Source of the DNA: Billgrantia desiderata
GTDB taxonomy: Bacteria > Pseudomonadota > Gammaproteobacteria > Pseudomonadales > Halomonadaceae
Length of the DNA stretch: 64,000 nucleotides
NCBI GenBank assembly: GCA_011742915.1
Contig: JAAQTN010000011.1
Span: forward strand, 1 to 64,000
Direction: 5' to 3'
Shown here: positions 29,153 to 39,073 of the stretch, piece after piece
Position numbering within the stretch: position 1 is the stretch's first letter
How the letters are laid out: every line of letters begins with the position of its first letter
The notes under the pieces: model-generated
The model's input: only the letters and a program-made list of their open reading frames with translations
The model's database searches: none
Told to the model about the DNA's origin: nothing
Program-made: the position numbers and the translations under genes

Positions 29153-29348
29153 AAGAAACGCTGCACAAGTCGGCGAGCGGAGTGAAGCGGCTAGGTTCGT
29201 TCCCGACGAACCAACGCACTTCCCACATCCCTGTGGGTCGCAAGGCGCACGCAGCGCAGACACCGGAGCCTATGCGGTACTAGGTGAGGATGTCGAGCAG
29301 CGCGCAACGCAGCGATTTGCCCGCGCAGATACTTGTGCCGTGTTTCTT
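29153..29348. repeat. long imperfect palindromic repeat, copy A
   Basis: About 196 bp whose ends pair with each other (AAGAAAC...GCACAAGT at 29153-29170 with ACTTGTGC...GTTTCTT at 29331-29348). The outer arm reaches the stop codon of iscA. The apex has ACCGGAGCC then CTAGGTGAGGAT, which matches the apex of copy B near secF. It probably folds into one large stem and may end the iscR-iscS-iscA transcript. Confidence 0.55.
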
Positions 29349-29674
29349 CAGACGGTGAAGCTCTCGCCGCATCCACACTGATCCTTCACGTTCGGGTTGT
29401 TGAAGCGGAAGAAGCGGTTGAGCCCCTCCGAGACGTAGTCGACCTCGCTGCCGTCGAGCATCGGCAACGCCTCGGGGGTGACGAAGACGGTCACGCCGTG
29501 CTCCTCGAACACCGCGTCGTCATTGGCCGCCTGGTCGGCGAAGTCGAGCACGTAGCTGTAGCCGGAGCAGCCGCTGGGCTTGACCGAAACCCGCAGGCCA
29601 AGACCATGCCCGCGTTCCGCCAGCGCCCGCTGAATCTGTTCGGCGGCTGAGGGGGTAATCGAAAGATGCGCCAT
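29348..29674 (-). CDS. iscA: A-type iron-sulfur carrier protein (IscA/ErpA family)
   Basis: A 108-residue HesB-like protein that carries or inserts Fe-S clusters. The three conserved cysteines are in KPSGCSGYSY and DQCGCGESF. The ATG is at 29674, 35 bases after the iscS stop codon. It follows iscR and iscS, but iscU, hscBA and fdx are absent from this locus. Whether it is IscA proper or an ErpA-like carrier cannot be decided from the sequence alone. Confidence 0.93.
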   Translation of the reverse strand: MAHLSITPSAAEQIQRALAERGHGLGLRVSVKPSGCSGYSYVLDFADQAANDDAVFEEHGVTVFVTPEALPMLDGSEVDYVSEGLNRFFRFNNPNVKDQCGCGESFTV

Positions 29675-29709
29675 GTTGGTACTCCTGCAGCAAAGTGGCT
29701 GAGAGGCGA

Positions 29710-30858
29710 TCAGCGTCTCAGGCCCGGTAGGGCATGACGCAAGGCCTCGAGCGCGGCCTCGATGTCGGCCTCGTCGGTGAAGCGGCCGAAACTGAAACGC
29801 AACGAGGCCAGTGCCAGCGCGCGCGGCACGCCGATGCCCTTCAATACATAGGATGGCTCTACGCTGGCGGAGTTGCATGCCGAACCGGTCGACAGGGCAA
29901 TGCTGCGCAGGGCCATCAGCAGCGATTCGCCGTCCACACCCTCGAAGGCCAGGTTGAGAATGTTGGGCACCGCCACGTCGATGGCGGTGTTGCAATGGAT
30001 GCCGTCCAGCTCCGACAGTCCATCGAGCAGTCGGTTCCGCAGCGCCAGGATGCGTGCCTGATCGGCTTCGCCTTCGGCGGCAGCCAGCTGGAAGGCTTCG
30101 CCCATGCCGACGATCTGATGGGTGGCCAGGGTGCCGGAGCGCATGCCGCGCTCGTGGCCGCCGCCATGGATCAGCGGCTCGATGCGGATGTCGGGGCTGC
30201 GCCGCACGTAGAGCGCGCCGATACCCTTGGGGCCGTAGGCCTTGTGGCCGGAGAGGGACATCAGGTCGATGCCCAGTCGGCTCACGTCGAGGTCGATGCG
30301 GCCCGTCCCCTGAGCGGCATCGACGTGAAACGCCGCGCCGCCGGCATGTGCCACCTCGGCCAGTGCCGCCAGGTCGTGGATGCAGCCCAGCTCGTTGTTG
30401 ACCGCCATCAGCGAGACCAGTGCGGTGTCGGGGCGCATGGCCTCGCGCAGCTGCTCGGGCTGGATACGACCATCGCTGCCGGGCGTCAGCCAGGTGACCT
30501 CGAAGCCCTCCCGTTCGAGCGCTGTGGCAGTGTCCACTACCGCCTTGTGCTCGACGATCGAGGTCACCAGATGCCGGCCGCGTTCGCGATTGGCACGCAT
30601 GAAGCCGATCAGGGCCAGATTGTCGGCCTCGGTGGCGCCGCTGGTCCAGACGATCTCGCGCGGGTCGGCGGCGATCAGGTCGGCGACCTGGCGCCGGGCG
30701 TTCTCCACCGCCTGTTCTGCCTGCCAGCCCAGCATGTGGCTGCGCGAAGCGGGATTGGCGAAGATGCCGTCCAGGGTCAGATGGCGCTGCATGACCTCGG
30801 CGACGCGCGGGTCGACCGGGGTGGTGGCGGCATAGTCGAGATAGACGAGTGCGCTCAT
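29710..30858 (-). CDS. iscS: cysteine desulfurase (IscS family)
   Basis: PLP enzyme that removes sulfur from cysteine for Fe-S clusters and thio-modified tRNA. It has 382 residues. The N-terminus YLDYAATTPVDPRV, the PLP-binding Lys in LSGHKAYGPKGIGALYV and the catalytic Cys loop STGSACNSASVEPSYVL mark it as IscS/NifS group I. The ATG at 30858 fits the family start. It lies 41 bases downstream of iscR. Confidence 0.95.
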   Translation of the reverse strand: MSALVYLDYAATTPVDPRVAEVMQRHLTLDGIFANPASRSHMLGWQAEQAVENARRQVADLIAADPREIVWTSGATEADNLALIGFMRANRERGRHLVTSIVEHKAVVDTATALEREGFEVTWLTPGSDGRIQPEQLREAMRPDTALVSLMAVNNELGCIHDLAALAEVAHAGGAAFHVDAAQGTGRIDLDVSRLGIDLMSLSGHKAYGPKGIGALYVRRSPDIRIEPLIHGGGHERGMRSGTLATHQIVGMGEAFQLAAAEGEADQARILALRNRLLDGLSELDGIHCNTAIDVAVPNILNLAFEGVDGESLLMALRSIALSTGSACNSASVEPSYVLKGIGVPRALALASLRFSFGRFTDEADIEAALEALRHALPGLRR

Positions 30859-30899
30859 TGTCTCGCGGAATTCTCCGGTCTGCTCCTCGTGCCGAACGA

Positions 30900-31370
30900 T
30901 CAGGGCGAAGAGGTCAGGATGGTGTTGGCGTCGTGACGGGCGCTCTGGCGAGCCGCGATGCGGCGTACGTCGCCGTGATCGACCAGCTGTCCGAGAGTGA
31001 TGCCGTCGAGAAAGCCGCGGATCTGGTCGGAAAGTTCGCACCAGAGATGGTGGGTCAGGCAGGTGTCGCCCTGCTGGCAGTCCGACAGCCCCTGGCAGCG
31101 CGTGGCGTCGACCGATTCGTCGACGGCATCGATGACTCGCGACACCGAGATTTCCGCGGCGGGGACCGCCAGCAGGTAGCCGCCGCCGGGGCCACGCACG
31201 CTGTTGACCAGTCCGGCACGCCGCAGGCGCGCGAAGAGCTGCTCCAGATAGGGCAGGGAGATCTCCTGGCGCCGCGCGATATCGGCCAGCGAAATGGCGC
31301 CCTTGTCTGCGTTCAGGGCCAGGTCGAGCATGGCGGTGACGGCGTAGCGTCCCTTGGTGGTCAAACGCAT
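30900..31370 (-). CDS. iscR: Fe-S cluster-responsive regulator IscR (Rrf2 family)
   Basis: A 156-residue winged-helix regulator that binds a [2Fe-2S] cluster. The HTH is in [20 protein letters not shown] and the wing region shows [13 protein letters not shown]. The cluster cysteines are C-x5-C-x5-C in [13 protein letters not shown], as in E. coli IscR. It is the first gene of the iscRSA locus and probably represses its own promoter, which overlaps the cysE 3' end. Confidence 0.96.
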   Translation of the reverse strand: MRLTTKGRYAVTAMLDLALNADKGAISLADIARRQEISLPYLEQLFARLRRAGLVNSVRGPGGGYLLAVPAAEISVSRVIDAVDESVDATRCQGLSDCQQGDTCLTHHLWCELSDQIRGFLDGITLGQLVDHGDVRRIAARQSARHDANTILTSSP

Positions 31371-31465
31371 GGCAGGCTCTTCAGACGCATCGGGTAGCGT
31401 ACCTCGGCCCTCGGTTGGGCGGGGCGAAACGGCCCGCCGCCAGCGGCGAGCAAGGATGAAAGGCC

Positions 31466-31495
31466 ATTATGGTAAAGCCCGACTGCCAAGGTCAA
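31466..31495 (-). promoter_or_regulatory. candidate iscR promoter
   Basis: On the minus strand -35 TTGACC (31490-31495), 18-base spacer, -10 CATAAT (31466-31471). The -35 box overlaps the stop codon region of cysE, so iscR can be transcribed separately from cysE. Confidence 0.6.
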
Positions 31496-32358
31496 CCATT
31501 GCCGCGAGGGGGCTCGCCGTTGCCTTGATCTCCATCATGCTCGGTTCTGGAACCGGCGGTGGGGCCGCAGCAGGCGTCGACATCGGAAAGGATATCGGCG
31601 AAGTCCTCGTCGCGCAGCTCCGGCAGCTTGCCCTCGCGGTAGCTGGCGTCGAGCTTGCGCAGGGTGCTGCACATGCGCTCGATGCGTTCGTCCACGGCAT
31701 GCATGTGGTCGAGCATGGCCTGGATCGAGCGCGCCACCGGGTCGGGCATGTCTTCGCTCACGCCGTAGGCGTCGAAGCCGAACTTGCGGCGCATCGCTTC
31801 GCGGCGCTCCGGGTCGACCTCCAGCACCTCGGCGGCATCCGGATCGGCTCGCTTGACGATCTTGCCGGGGATGCCCACCACCGTGGCGCCGGCCGGTACC
31901 TCCTTTGTCACCACCGCGTTGGAGCCGATCTTGGCGCCGGTACCGACGGTGAAGGGGCCGAGGATCTTGGCGCCGGCGCCGACGATGACGCCGTCTTCGA
32001 GCGTCGGATGGCGCTTGCCCTTGTTCCAGCTGGTGCCGCCCAGGGTGACGCCCTGGTAGAGGGTGACGTCGTCGCCCACCTCGGCGGTCTCGCCGATCAC
32101 CACGCCCATGCCGTGGTCGATGAAGAAGCGCCGGCCGATCTTCGCCCCGGGATGGATCTCGATGCCGGTGAGCCAGCGCGAGAAGGTCGACAGGGTGCGG
32201 GCCAGCCACTTGAGGCGCTTGAGCCACAGCCAATGGGCCAGGCGGTGCAGCAGCAGCGCATGCAGTCCCGGATAGTTGGTGAGCACTTCCAGGAAGTTGC
32301 GTGCCGCCGGATCGCGGTCAAAAACGCTGTTGATGTCCTCGCGCAGTCGTTGAAACAT
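31492..32358 (-). CDS. cysE: serine O-acetyltransferase
   Basis: First step of cysteine synthesis, acetylating serine with acetyl-CoA. It has 288 residues. The N-terminal helical domain ([20 protein letters not shown]) precedes a left-handed beta-helix made of hexapeptide repeats ([52 protein letters not shown]). The catalytic His is in [14 protein letters not shown]. Placement next to iscR supplies cysteine for Fe-S assembly and is conserved in Pseudomonas. Confidence 0.96.
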   Translation of the reverse strand: MFQRLREDINSVFDRDPAARNFLEVLTNYPGLHALLLHRLAHWLWLKRLKWLARTLSTFSRWLTGIEIHPGAKIGRRFFIDHGMGVVIGETAEVGDDVTLYQGVTLGGTSWNKGKRHPTLEDGVIVGAGAKILGPFTVGTGAKIGSNAVVTKEVPAGATVVGIPGKIVKRADPDAAEVLEVDPERREAMRRKFGFDAYGVSEDMPDPVARSIQAMLDHMHAVDERIERMCSTLRKLDASYREGKLPELRDEDFADILSDVDACCGPTAGSRTEHDGDQGNGEPPRGNG

Positions 32359-32414
32359 GCAGCGGTCCTTGGTGACGGTGAGGCGGCCTGGCGGCGGGAA
32401 TCGGTAACAGACTC

Positions 32415-32445
32415 ATCATATGGGGGCGCGCCGGGCAGCGTTCAA
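32415..32445 (-). promoter_or_regulatory. candidate cysE promoter
   Basis: On the minus strand -35 TTGAAC (32440-32445), a 19-base spacer (long) and -10 TATGAT (32415-32420), about 60 bases before the cysE start. Confidence 0.4.
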
Positions 32446-32474
32446 GGATTTTTCGATGCGGCCCGGATGCGTCG

Positions 32475-33278
32475 CTACGCTTTGCCGTCGCCGTCTTGGT
32501 CGGCCCGGGGCGCAGCGACTGCCTGGTCGGCACTCGGGCGCCCGGCGGCACACTTCTCGGTGGCCGTGAGCATGCCGCGCAGGATGTTCAGCTCCATGCG
32601 CTCGGGGCGCGCGCGCAGGGTGAAGCGCCGCAGCCTGGCCATCAGTTGGCGCGGCAACGCCGGGTCGTGAAAGCCGATGGCGATCAGGGTGCGCTCCAGG
32701 TGAGCGAAATAGTGCTCCAGTTCCTCATGGCTGGCCAGCGGCTGGTGCGGCTCCTCGTCCTGCTCCGCCTCGGCTCCAGCGGCGGCGAGCCAGGCCAGGC
32801 GGCACTCGTAGGCCAGCACCTGCACGGCGGCAGCCAGGTTGAGCGAGCTGAAGTCCGGGTTGGTGGGGATGTGCACGTGGGCGTGGCAGCGCTGCAGCTC
32901 GGCGTTGGAGAGCCCGCTGTCCTCGCGGCCGAAGACCAGCGCCACCCGCGACTCGGGGCCGGCGAGTTCGGTCGGCAGCCGCTCGCCCAGCGCGCGCGGG
33001 GTGATCATCGGCCACGGCAGGGTGCGCGAGCGGGCGCTGGCTCCCACCGCCAGGGTGCAGTCGGCGACGGCTTCCTCCAGGGTCTCGACCACCCGGGCGC
33101 CGTGCACGATATGGTCGGCCCCCGAGGCGCGCGAGATGCTCTCGCTGGTCAGCGGCTCGCAGCGTGGTGAGACAAGGGTCAGGTCGCCAAGCCCCATGTT
33201 GTGCATGGCGCGCGCGGTGGCGCCGATATTGCCGGGATGACTGGTGCCGATCAGCACGATACGAATGCGCTCGAGCAT
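32475..33278 (-). CDS. trmJ: tRNA (cytidine/uridine-2'-O-)-methyltransferase TrmJ
   Basis: SPOUT methyltransferase that modifies position 32 in the tRNA anticodon loop. It has 267 residues. The SpoU-type fold begins IRIVLIGTSHPGNIGATARA and the knot region is visible as ALVFGREDSGLSNAELQRC and IPTNPDFSSLNLAAAVQVL. A TrmJ-specific C-terminal extension follows from about residue 165. The ATG at 33278 is about 190 bases from the divergent suhB start, the same pairing as in Pseudomonas. Confidence 0.95.
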   Translation of the reverse strand: MLERIRIVLIGTSHPGNIGATARAMHNMGLGDLTLVSPRCEPLTSESISRASGADHIVHGARVVETLEEAVADCTLAVGASARSRTLPWPMITPRALGERLPTELAGPESRVALVFGREDSGLSNAELQRCHAHVHIPTNPDFSSLNLAAAVQVLAYECRLAWLAAAGAEAEQDEEPHQPLASHEELEHYFAHLERTLIAIGFHDPALPRQLMARLRRFTLRARPERMELNILRGMLTATEKCAAGRPSADQAVAAPRADQDGDGKA

Positions 33279-33468
33279 GCGGGGCTGCCTTTGCCGTATG
33301 AAAGAAAGCGAGCCGCCGAGTTTACCACGCCTGCCGGTGGCAATGGCGCGTGGCGGGCGATTCTGCTAGGATGCGCGCCACGCGTTCGGCCGTGCAGCTC
33401 CCTTCGACCCGAAGGCCACGTTCGAACTAGCCTGTTCTTTAACATCACCGACGCTCCAAGGCCCGATC

Positions 33469-34263
33469 ATGCATCCGATGGTCCAATTCGCCCTGCGTGC
33501 CACGCGCAGCGCCGCCGAACAGTTCTTGCGCATTCGTGAGCGCATCGAGAACGCTCACGAGGAACACAATCTCGAGCGCCTGCTCGAGGACACTGCCCGC
33601 AACGCCGAGACGCTGATCGTGCGTCAGCTCAACCGCGGCTACCCCCAGCACGGGGTCGTGGGCCGCTTCACGCCTCACCGTGCCGGTGAAGGCGAGGGGC
33701 GGGACATCGAATGGCGCATCGAGCCCTTCCATGGCTATTCCAGCCTGGGCGTGGCCGGCAGCGGCTTTGCCCTGTCGGTGGTGTGCCTGGACAAGGGCCG
33801 CCCTGAGCATGCGGTGGTGATCTGCCCCTACAGCGACGACGAGTACCTGACCAGCCGCGGTCGCGGCGCCCAGCACAACGGCAAGCGCATTCGCGTGCCC
33901 AAGGCCAGCGCCATCCTCGGCACACGCATCGCCATGAGCCTGCCCGAAAGCTGGCAGCGCGCACGGCACCTGCCCACCTATCTGACCCTGATTCAGCAGC
34001 TCGGCCCCCAGGTCGAGGCGCACTTGGCCACCGGCAGCGGCCTGCTCGACATGGCCGAGCTGGCTGCCGGCCGTGTCGACGCCGCCTTCGTGCTCGGTCT
34101 GGAGGAGCAGGACCGCCTGGTCGGCACCCTGCTGCTCAAGGAGGCCGGTGCGCTGATGGGCACTCCTGACGGCCAGCCCAGCGTCGAGGCGGAAGGCCAG
34201 CTGATGGCCGCCGGTCCGCGCCTGTACAAGGCTCTGGTGCAGCAGCTCAAGCCGCATTTCTGA
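33469..34263 (+). CDS. suhB: SuhB-like inositol monophosphatase family protein, catalytic residues lost
   Basis: A 264-residue protein that aligns along its length with SuhB (MHPMVQFALRATRSAAEQFL, FALSVVCLDKGRPEHAV, TSRGRGAQHNGKRIRV, LLDMAELAAGRVDAAFVL, C-terminal QLKPHF) and sits divergent from trmJ as suhB does in Pseudomonas. However, the family metal and catalytic motifs are changed: GEE is GRF (65-67), DP(I/L)DGT is EPFHGY (85-90), the VTxxD segment is LLEDT, and WDxxAG is QDRLVG (214-219), leaving only the last Asp. Phosphatase activity is therefore unlikely. In E. coli SuhB acts with Nus factors in rRNA antitermination, a role not needing catalysis, which is the inferred role here. Confidence 0.9.
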   Translation: MHPMVQFALRATRSAAEQFLRIRERIENAHEEHNLERLLEDTARNAETLIVRQLNRGYPQHGVVGRFTPHRAGEGEGRDIEWRIEPFHGYSSLGVAGSGFALSVVCLDKGRPEHAVVICPYSDDEYLTSRGRGAQHNGKRIRVPKASAILGTRIAMSLPESWQRARHLPTYLTLIQQLGPQVEAHLATGSGLLDMAELAAGRVDAAFVLGLEEQDRLVGTLLLKEAGALMGTPDGQPSVEAEGQLMAAGPRLYKALVQQLKPHF

Positions 34264-34284
34264 GCGGCGACACAGCCCGAAACG

Positions 34285-34319
34285 AAACCGCCCCCGCAGC
34301 ACTGCTGCGGGGGCGGTTT
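34285..34319 (+). terminator. Rho-independent terminator of suhB
   Basis: A perfect 16-bp stem (34285-34300 and 34304-34319; arm AAACCGCCCCCGCAGC) with a 3-base loop, 21 bases after the suhB stop. The right arm ends in TTT followed by GCGTT. Confidence 0.8.
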
Positions 34320-34356
34320 GCGTTACAAGCCCAAAAAAGCAAAGGTTCCAGAACAC

Positions 34357-34498
34357 AGGAAAGCCACCAGAACGCAGCGAGCGAAGGTAGGTCGGGCGTC
34401 GCCGGAGCGCAGGAACCGGAGTTTACTGGAGTAAATGAGGATCCTGAGCACCGCCGGCGCCCGAGATACCGAGCGCAGCAAGTTATGGTGGCTTTCCT
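34357..34498. repeat. long imperfect palindromic repeat, copy B
   Basis: About 142 bp with outer arms AGGAAAGCCACCA (34357-34369) and TGGTGGCTTTCCT (34486-34498) and a long imperfect stem up to an apex GTTTACT-GGA-GTAAAT (34421-34436). The right arm overlaps the secF stop codon. The apex flanks (GAGCGCAGGAACCGGAG and TGAGGAT) match copy A near iscA, so both belong to one repeat family, probably acting as a terminator for secF. Confidence 0.65.
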
Positions 34499-35423
34499 AG
34501 GGAAGCTGCTCCTCTTCCTCGTGCTCCTCCTTCTTCGGCGGAATCAGGTCCTTGCGCTCCAGCTTCACGGCGAGCAGCAAGGCGGCCGCCACGTAGATGG
34601 AGGAGAAGGTACCCACGACCACCCCGAGGATCAGCGCGATGGAGAAGTAGTGGATCATGTCGCCACCCAGCAGCAACAGCGCCATCAGTACCAGCAAGGT
34701 GGTACCAGACGTCGCCAGCGTACGTGACAGGGTGAGGTTGATCGCTTCATTGAAGATCGCCGGCATGTCGTCGATGCGCGAGGTGCGGATCGTCTCGCGG
34801 ATTCGGTCGTAGACGACGATGGTGTCGTTGAGCGAGTAGCCGATCACCGCCAGCAGGGCTGCCATCACCGTGAGGTCGAAGTCGAACTGGAACAGCGAGA
34901 AGATGCCGACCACGATGATGACGTCGTGGAACAGCGCCAGCACGGCGCCGATGGCGAACTTGTACTGGAAGCGGAAGGCCACATAGAGCATTACCACGCC
35001 CAGTGCCACCAGTAGCCCCAGGCCGCTCTGGTCGCGTAGCTGCTCGCCCACCTGAGCGCCGACGAACTCGGCGCGCACCAGCTCGACGGTATCGCCATCG
35101 GCGCGCAGCAGGGCAACGACCTGCTCGCCGACATCAGGTTCGAAGGCCTGCTGCAGGCGGATCAGCACCTCGGTGGAGGCGCCGAAGGTCTGCACCGAAA
35201 CATCGCGGAAGCCGGCCTGTTCGAGCACCTGGCGAATGGCATCCAGCGATGGGGCCACGGTATAGCGGACTTCTACCAGGGTGCCGCCGGTGAAGTCCAA
35301 CCCCAGGTTGAGCTGCTGGAACAGCAGCGAGACGATCGACGCCACGAGCAGCAGGGCCGAGATCGCGAAGGCGATACGGCGCTTGCCCATGAAGTCGAAC
35401 TGTCGATTGACGAGGGTTTTCAT
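34497..35423 (-). CDS. secF: protein translocase subunit SecF
   Basis: Inner-membrane partner of SecD that uses the proton motive force to pull proteins through SecYEG. It has 308 residues from the ATG at 35423 (GAGGT just upstream). The RND-type fold has TM1 (ISALLLVASIVSLLF), the periplasmic P1 segment beginning LGLDFTGGTLVEVRY, and five further TM helices; the conserved YSLNDTIVVYDRIRE in the TM4 region is present. The acidic tail ends KKEEHEEEEQLP. It is 22 bases downstream of secD. Confidence 0.97.
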   Translation of the reverse strand: MKTLVNRQFDFMGKRRIAFAISALLLVASIVSLLFQQLNLGLDFTGGTLVEVRYTVAPSLDAIRQVLEQAGFRDVSVQTFGASTEVLIRLQQAFEPDVGEQVVALLRADGDTVELVRAEFVGAQVGEQLRDQSGLGLLVALGVVMLYVAFRFQYKFAIGAVLALFHDVIIVVGIFSLFQFDFDLTVMAALLAVIGYSLNDTIVVYDRIRETIRTSRIDDMPAIFNEAINLTLSRTLATSGTTLLVLMALLLLGGDMIHYFSIALILGVVVGTFSSIYVAAALLLAVKLERKDLIPPKKEEHEEEEQLP

Positions 35424-35445
35424 AACCACCTCAAGTTGGTGAGCC

Positions 35446-37296
35446 TTAGATCCAGAGCTTCTTGACCGGTTTGCCGCCGTAGGTGAGGTTCACCATGGCT
35501 CGGGTCACCAGCAGAGCGGTGAACAGCGAGGTGATGATCCCCAGCGACAGGGTCACGGCGAAGCCCCTGACCGGGCCGGTGCCGATCGAGAACAGAATGA
35601 CCGCCACCAGCAGGGTGGTGATGTTGGCGTCGACGATCGAGCTGAAGGCGCGTTCGTAGCCGGCATGAATGGCCTGCTGTATCGACAGTCCGTTGCGCAG
35701 CTCTTCGCGTATTCGCTCGAATATCAGTACGTTGGCGTCCACTGCCATGCCCAGCGTCAGCACGATACCGGCAATGCCCGGCAGCGTCAGGGTGGCGCCG
35801 AGCAGTGACATGGCAGCGATCAGCAGGGTCAGGTTCAGCGCCAGCGCCACGTTGGCGAAGACGCCGAACACCTTGTAGCGGATCAGCATGAACAGCACGA
35901 CCAGTATCAGGCCGATCTGCACCGACATCACCCCGCGGGCGATGTTCTCCGCCCCCAGGCTCGGACCGATGGTACGCTCCTGGACGAAGTAGATCGGTGC
36001 CGCCAGCGAGCCGGAGCGCAGCAGCAGAGCCAGCTCGGCCGCCTCGGTGGGCGAGTCGAGCCCGGTGATGCGGAAGCTGTTGCCCAGTGCGCTCTGGATG
36101 GTAGCCAGGCTGATCAGGCCGCGCTCGGTATAGGGCTCGCGCACGGTGACCTCTTCGCCATCCTCCATCACCACCCGGTCACGGGTCTTGTGCTCGATGA
36201 ACAGCACCGCCATGTTGCGCCCGATGTTGGTGCGGGTGGCGCGATTCATCAGCGTGCCGCCGGTGCCGTCGAGGTTGATGTTGACCTGGGGGCGACCGTT
36301 CTCGTCGAAACTACGGTTGGCACTGGAGACGCTGTCGCCGGTGATGATCACGTCACGCATCAGGTCGGCGGTGCGGTTCGGGTTGTTGCGGAAGGCGAAG
36401 GTCTCGGTCTCGGCGTCCGGCGTGTCCGGGCGCGCCTCGAGGCGGAACTCCAGGTTGGCGGTGGCGCCCACCACGCGCTTGGCGGCGACGGTGTCCTGCA
36501 CGCCGGGCAGCTCGACCACGATCCGGTCCGGGCCCTGGCGCTGTACCAGCGGCTCCGCCACACCCAGCTCGTCCACCCGGTTGCGCAGGGTGGTGAGGTT
36601 CTGGTTGATGGCATAGTCCTGGATCTCGTTCACCGCCTGATCGGTCAGCGTCATCACCAGCAGCGAAGCGCGGCCGTCCTGCTCGCTGGCGAAGTCGAAA
36701 TCGCGGAACTCGCGGCTGATCAGCCGGCGTGCCGTATCGCGGTCTTCGTCGTTGGTGAAGGTGATGGTCAGCGTGCGGCCGTCGATGTCGGTGCCGCGGT
36801 AGCGGATACGTTCGCTGCGCAGCTGCTCGCGCATGGCGCTGGCGTTGACCTCGAGGCGCTGGGTCACGGCGGCGTCCATGTCGACCTCGAGCAGGAAGTG
36901 CACACCGCCGCGCAGGTCGAGGCCGAGGGTCATGGGCGAAGCGGCAAGGTTCTGCAGCCAGCCGGGGGTGGATTCGGCCAGATTCAGCGCCACCACGAAG
37001 TCGTCGCCGAGCTGATCGGTCAACAGGTCGCGGGTGCGCAGCTGGTGGTCGGCATCGTCGAGGCGGATCAGCACGCTGGTGTCGTCGCGCTCCACGGCCT
37101 TGATGCCGATGCCGGCATCGCGAAGGGTCTGCTGGACGCGCTCGAGCTGTGCCTCATCCAGGGTGGTGTCGCCCTGAACGCTGCTGATCTGCACGGCCGG
37201 ATCTTCGGGGTACAGATTGGGCAGCGAGTAGACGACGCCGCCAATGAGCACGATGAGTATCAGCAGATACTTCCACAAGGGATAACGGTTGAGCAT
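35446..37296 (-). CDS. secD: protein translocase subunit SecD
   Basis: A 616-residue inner-membrane protein. TM1 (YLLILIVLIGGVVYSLPN) is followed by a large periplasmic region including GLDLRGGVHFLLEVDMD and then five TM helices in the RND fold, with the conserved LGMAVDANVLIFERIREEL. The proton-relay Asp is in that motif. It is co-transcribed with yajC upstream and secF downstream. Halophiles may use Na+ instead of H+, but the coupling ion cannot be read here. Confidence 0.97.
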   Translation of the reverse strand: MLNRYPLWKYLLILIVLIGGVVYSLPNLYPEDPAVQISSVQGDTTLDEAQLERVQQTLRDAGIGIKAVERDDTSVLIRLDDADHQLRTRDLLTDQLGDDFVVALNLAESTPGWLQNLAASPMTLGLDLRGGVHFLLEVDMDAAVTQRLEVNASAMREQLRSERIRYRGTDIDGRTLTITFTNDEDRDTARRLISREFRDFDFASEQDGRASLLVMTLTDQAVNEIQDYAINQNLTTLRNRVDELGVAEPLVQRQGPDRIVVELPGVQDTVAAKRVVGATANLEFRLEARPDTPDAETETFAFRNNPNRTADLMRDVIITGDSVSSANRSFDENGRPQVNINLDGTGGTLMNRATRTNIGRNMAVLFIEHKTRDRVVMEDGEEVTVREPYTERGLISLATIQSALGNSFRITGLDSPTEAAELALLLRSGSLAAPIYFVQERTIGPSLGAENIARGVMSVQIGLILVVLFMLIRYKVFGVFANVALALNLTLLIAAMSLLGATLTLPGIAGIVLTLGMAVDANVLIFERIREELRNGLSIQQAIHAGYERAFSSIVDANITTLLVAVILFSIGTGPVRGFAVTLSLGIITSLFTALLVTRAMVNLTYGGKPVKKLWI

Positions 37297-37449
37297 GGGA
37301 GCCCTGCCTAGGTTGCGTATAGAAGGCTACGGGACGGCAGCGCGGCCGCATGTCCGCTTCCGGTCGAGAAGGGAACACCCGGCCGCCAGGCGACCCCCGC
37401 CGTTACCCGGCTCGGGAAGAGCCAACGGCAAGGGCGAGGAGCGTCGACG

Positions 37450-37779
37450 TCAGATGGACTTGATGGTGCCCTTGGGCAGCACGTTGGCCACGGCATTTTT
37501 CTGTACGTTGACTTCGGTGTTCTCGGCCACTTCCAGGGTGATGAACTCGTCGCTCACCTTGGTGATGCGCCCTACCAGGCCGCCGCCGATCACTACCTCG
37601 TCGCCCTTGGACAGGCCGCCGACCAGTTCGCGATGCTGCTTGGCCCGCTTGGCCTGGGGGCGCCACAGCAGGAAGTAGAAGATCAGCACGAAACCGACCA
37701 GCATGATGATCTGGGCCATGCCGCCGCCTGCGGCACCGGCGTCCTGAGCCATGGCCGGAGAGATGAAGAAGTCCAGCAT
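37450..37779 (-). CDS. yajC: preprotein translocase subunit YajC
   Basis: A 109-residue protein with one N-terminal TM helix (GMAQIIMLVGFVLIFYFLLW) and the family motif WRPQAKRAKQHRELV, then a small beta domain (GDEVVIGGGLVGRITKVSD). It associates with SecDF. ATG at 37779. It lies between tgt and secD in the conserved order. Confidence 0.96.
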   Translation of the reverse strand: MLDFFISPAMAQDAGAAGGGMAQIIMLVGFVLIFYFLLWRPQAKRAKQHRELVGGLSKGDEVVIGGGLVGRITKVSDEFITLEVAENTEVNVQKNAVANVLPKGTIKSI

Positions 37780-37870
37780 GAGAAGCGTATCTCCTGAGGT
37801 AAGTTAAGTCGCGAGTGAGCGTGTTGCCGTCGGCCGGTGGCCCGTCGAGCTGGCGCCACCGGCCGGTCGT

Positions 37871-39073
<1,203 letters not shown>

